This document shows, piece after piece, positions 14,013 to 15,101 of a stretch of DNA of 15,101 bases. The position numbers were made by a program, and so were the translations under genes. A model generated the notes under the pieces. That model did no database searches. It was not told where the DNA came from and saw only the letters and a list, made by a program, of their open reading frames with translations. This DNA comes from CS4-C045 sp964347545 (GTDB taxonomy: Bacteria; Planctomycetota; Planctomycetia; Pirellulales; UBA7805), in the NCBI GenBank assembly GCA_964347545.1, contig CAYFZZ010000372.1, positions 1 to 15,101 on the forward strand, written 5' to 3'. Numbering within the stretch: the first letter of the stretch is position 1; every line of letters begins with the position of its first letter.

Positions 14013-15101
14013 CTACGGGTTTTCGGCAAAGTGAACGCGAAAACACATGTCGTACGAGCCGACCGATGCGCGGCCACCCGGGTAGGGATTGTTCTTGGCA
14101 TAATAAATGCCACGGGCACCGGTTAACTCCCACGTGTAGACCGCGCCTTTCTGGACTGGCAGCGGTTTTTCCAGGGGGAACGCCGTCCAAGGTCCCCCGC
14201 CGCGGGAGGGCGACTCCCAGACCTGCTGGTGAAGTTTCTGGCCACCCACGCCTTCCCCCTGGTACAGCATCAATTTTCCCTGGGAACCGCCGTAGACATT
14301 CGCCCGAATCTCGATTTTTTCAATCACGCCCTCCACCTTGGCCGTGAACGATTGCCAGGGCTTGATCAGCACATGATCGTGGCTGATCTCCTGTTGGATC
14401 AGGAACGGATCTTCAGGTTCGGCAGCCAACGGCTCAAAAGGTTTCCCTGGCTCTGCGACCTCGATCTCCCAGATCCGCAGGGTGCCGTCGTACCCGCCCG
14501 ACGCGAACCGTGTCGGGTCGACCGGCGAGAAGCAGATCTCTACCGGTTTTTGTCCCACGTTGTTCAGGGTCAGCGGCACCTCACCCGTATTGGCATTGAC
14601 CAGGTGCAGCTGGTCGCTGTCCAGCGTCGCGGCGGCAATCCATTTCCCGTCGCTCGAGCTGTCGGCACCCAGCACCCGGGCATGCAGGTCGGCCAACTTG
14701 CGGGTCTTTTGCCCAGAGGCCACGTCGTATTCGAAAATCGCCGTCGCATTGCCGGCGGTAAACAGACGTTTGTCGTCGGCAGAAAAGCAGACGCAATACA
14801 GATTCGTACTGGACGTGGGCAACGTGTGGATGACCTCCCGCGTGGCCATGTCCCATAACAACGCGGTTCCGGCCCAGCTGATCGTCGCCAGCTTGCTGCC
14901 GTCGTGGCTGAGCCGCATGCCCCACACGTGGTGCGTGTGTTCGTGGTACGCGGCCAGATGCTTGCCGCTGTGGGCATCCCAAAAGTCGACCATCTCTTTC
15001 GAGCTGCCGGTGATCAGCAGGCGGCCATCCGCATTGAAGGTGGCCGACTGAAATCCGTACGCGCGATTATTTCCCTGGTGCAGGAAACCCAGATTGCGTC
15101 C
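14013..15101 (-). CDS. WD40-repeat protein with C-terminal beta-sandwich domain, 5' partial
   Basis: The frame is open to the window edge (the 36 codons 14994-15101 read on as GRNLGFLHQGNNRAYGFQSATFNADGRLLITGSSKE), so the N-terminus lies outside and the ATG at 14993 is not the start. About 363 codons are visible. The N-terminal part has several WD40 blades: GMRLSHDGSKLATISWAGT, VCFSADDKRLFTAGN, ICFSPVDPTRFASGGYDGTLRIWE. After a linker (about residues 210-230 of the visible part) follows a ~125-residue domain, IKPWQSFTAKVEGVIEKIEI, GKLMLYQGEGVGGQKLHQQ, NPYPGGRASVGSYDMCFRV. This resembles jelly-roll modules repeated in planctomycete and Bacteroidetes exported proteins. Function is unknown; a scaffold or surface role is inferred. 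Its 3' end is duplicated at 13680-13750. Confidence 0.85.
   Translation of the reverse strand, partial: GRNLGFLHQGNNRAYGFQSATFNADGRLLITGSSKEMVDFWDAHSGKHLAAYHEHTHHVWGMRLSHDGSKLATISWAGTALLWDMATREVIHTLPTSSTNLYCVCFSADDKRLFTAGNATAIFEYDVASGQKTRKLADLHARVLGADSSSDGKWIAAATLDSDQLHLVNANTGEVPLTLNNVGQKPVEICFSPVDPTRFASGGYDGTLRIWEIEVAEPGKPFEPLAAEPEDPFLIQQEISHDHVLIKPWQSFTAKVEGVIEKIEIRANVYGGSQGKLMLYQGEGVGGQKLHQQVWESPSRGGGPWTAFPLEKPLPVQKGAVYTWELTGARGIYYAKNNPYPGGRASVGSYDMCFRVHFAENP

Noticed and set aside
13396..14190. Minus-strand ORF across the palindromic region
   Set aside because: It joins parts of lhgO, the MITE-like element and the WD40 gene in the wrong frame; repeated peptide segments in it merely reflect the DNA duplication.

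Overview
The window is a GC-rich bacterial chromosome segment that reads as a planctomycete, most likely Pirellulales-like. The grounds are conserved planctomycete-type hypothetical proteins (a secreted protein, a single-pass protein with a disordered Pro/Arg/Gln tail, a 29-residue Lys/Arg protein), a WD40 protein with a C-terminal beta-sandwich domain, and formylmethanofuran dehydrogenase genes in a bacterial setting. The assignment is inference; there is no rRNA in the window.

Left part (1-5125): a 5'-truncated DsbD-type thiol:disulfide reductase whose reading frame crosses an in-frame UGA (1680-1682). The UGA sits exactly at the first cysteine of the C-terminal thioredoxin CxxC motif. It is followed by a perfect 6-bp hairpin with an AGUU loop 23 nt downstream, as expected of a bacterial SECIS. 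I annotate one selenoprotein gene, 3-1997. Then come a convergent secreted hypothetical gene, a 380-bp divergent intergenic region holding a 16-bp inverted repeat and a strong sigma70-like promoter, and a two-gene unit (membrane-anchored hypothetical plus hydroxyisobutyrate-dehydrogenase-type reductase) joined by an ATGA overlap.

Middle (5126-9381): a tiny 29-aa basic protein, the chromosome segregation protein ScpB with an acidic tail, a very acidic 99-aa protein, a 19-bp-period degenerate tandem repeat, and then on the minus strand fwdD and fwdB. FwdB keeps the FeS cysteines and the pterin-metal cysteine, so the pair looks like a redox-competent molybdo/tungstopterin formylmethanofuran dehydrogenase core rather than a purely hydrolytic bacterial Fhc remnant.

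Right part (9382-15101): a minus-strand deoxysugar unit (WecE-type aminotransferase followed by a SAM methyltransferase), a divergent CPBP (CAAX-like) membrane protease, and a convergent L-2-hydroxyglutarate oxidase (lhgO) whose stop codon overlaps the protease stop. A 460-bp non-coding stretch then holds a truncated duplicate of the neighbouring gene's 3' end, a 144-bp MITE-like element with ~30-bp terminal inverted repeats, and a large GGACAGGCA palindrome. Last is a 5'-truncated WD40 gene. The most notable observation is the putative selenocysteine DsbD; ordinary gene calling would split it into a truncated protein and a spurious small ORF.
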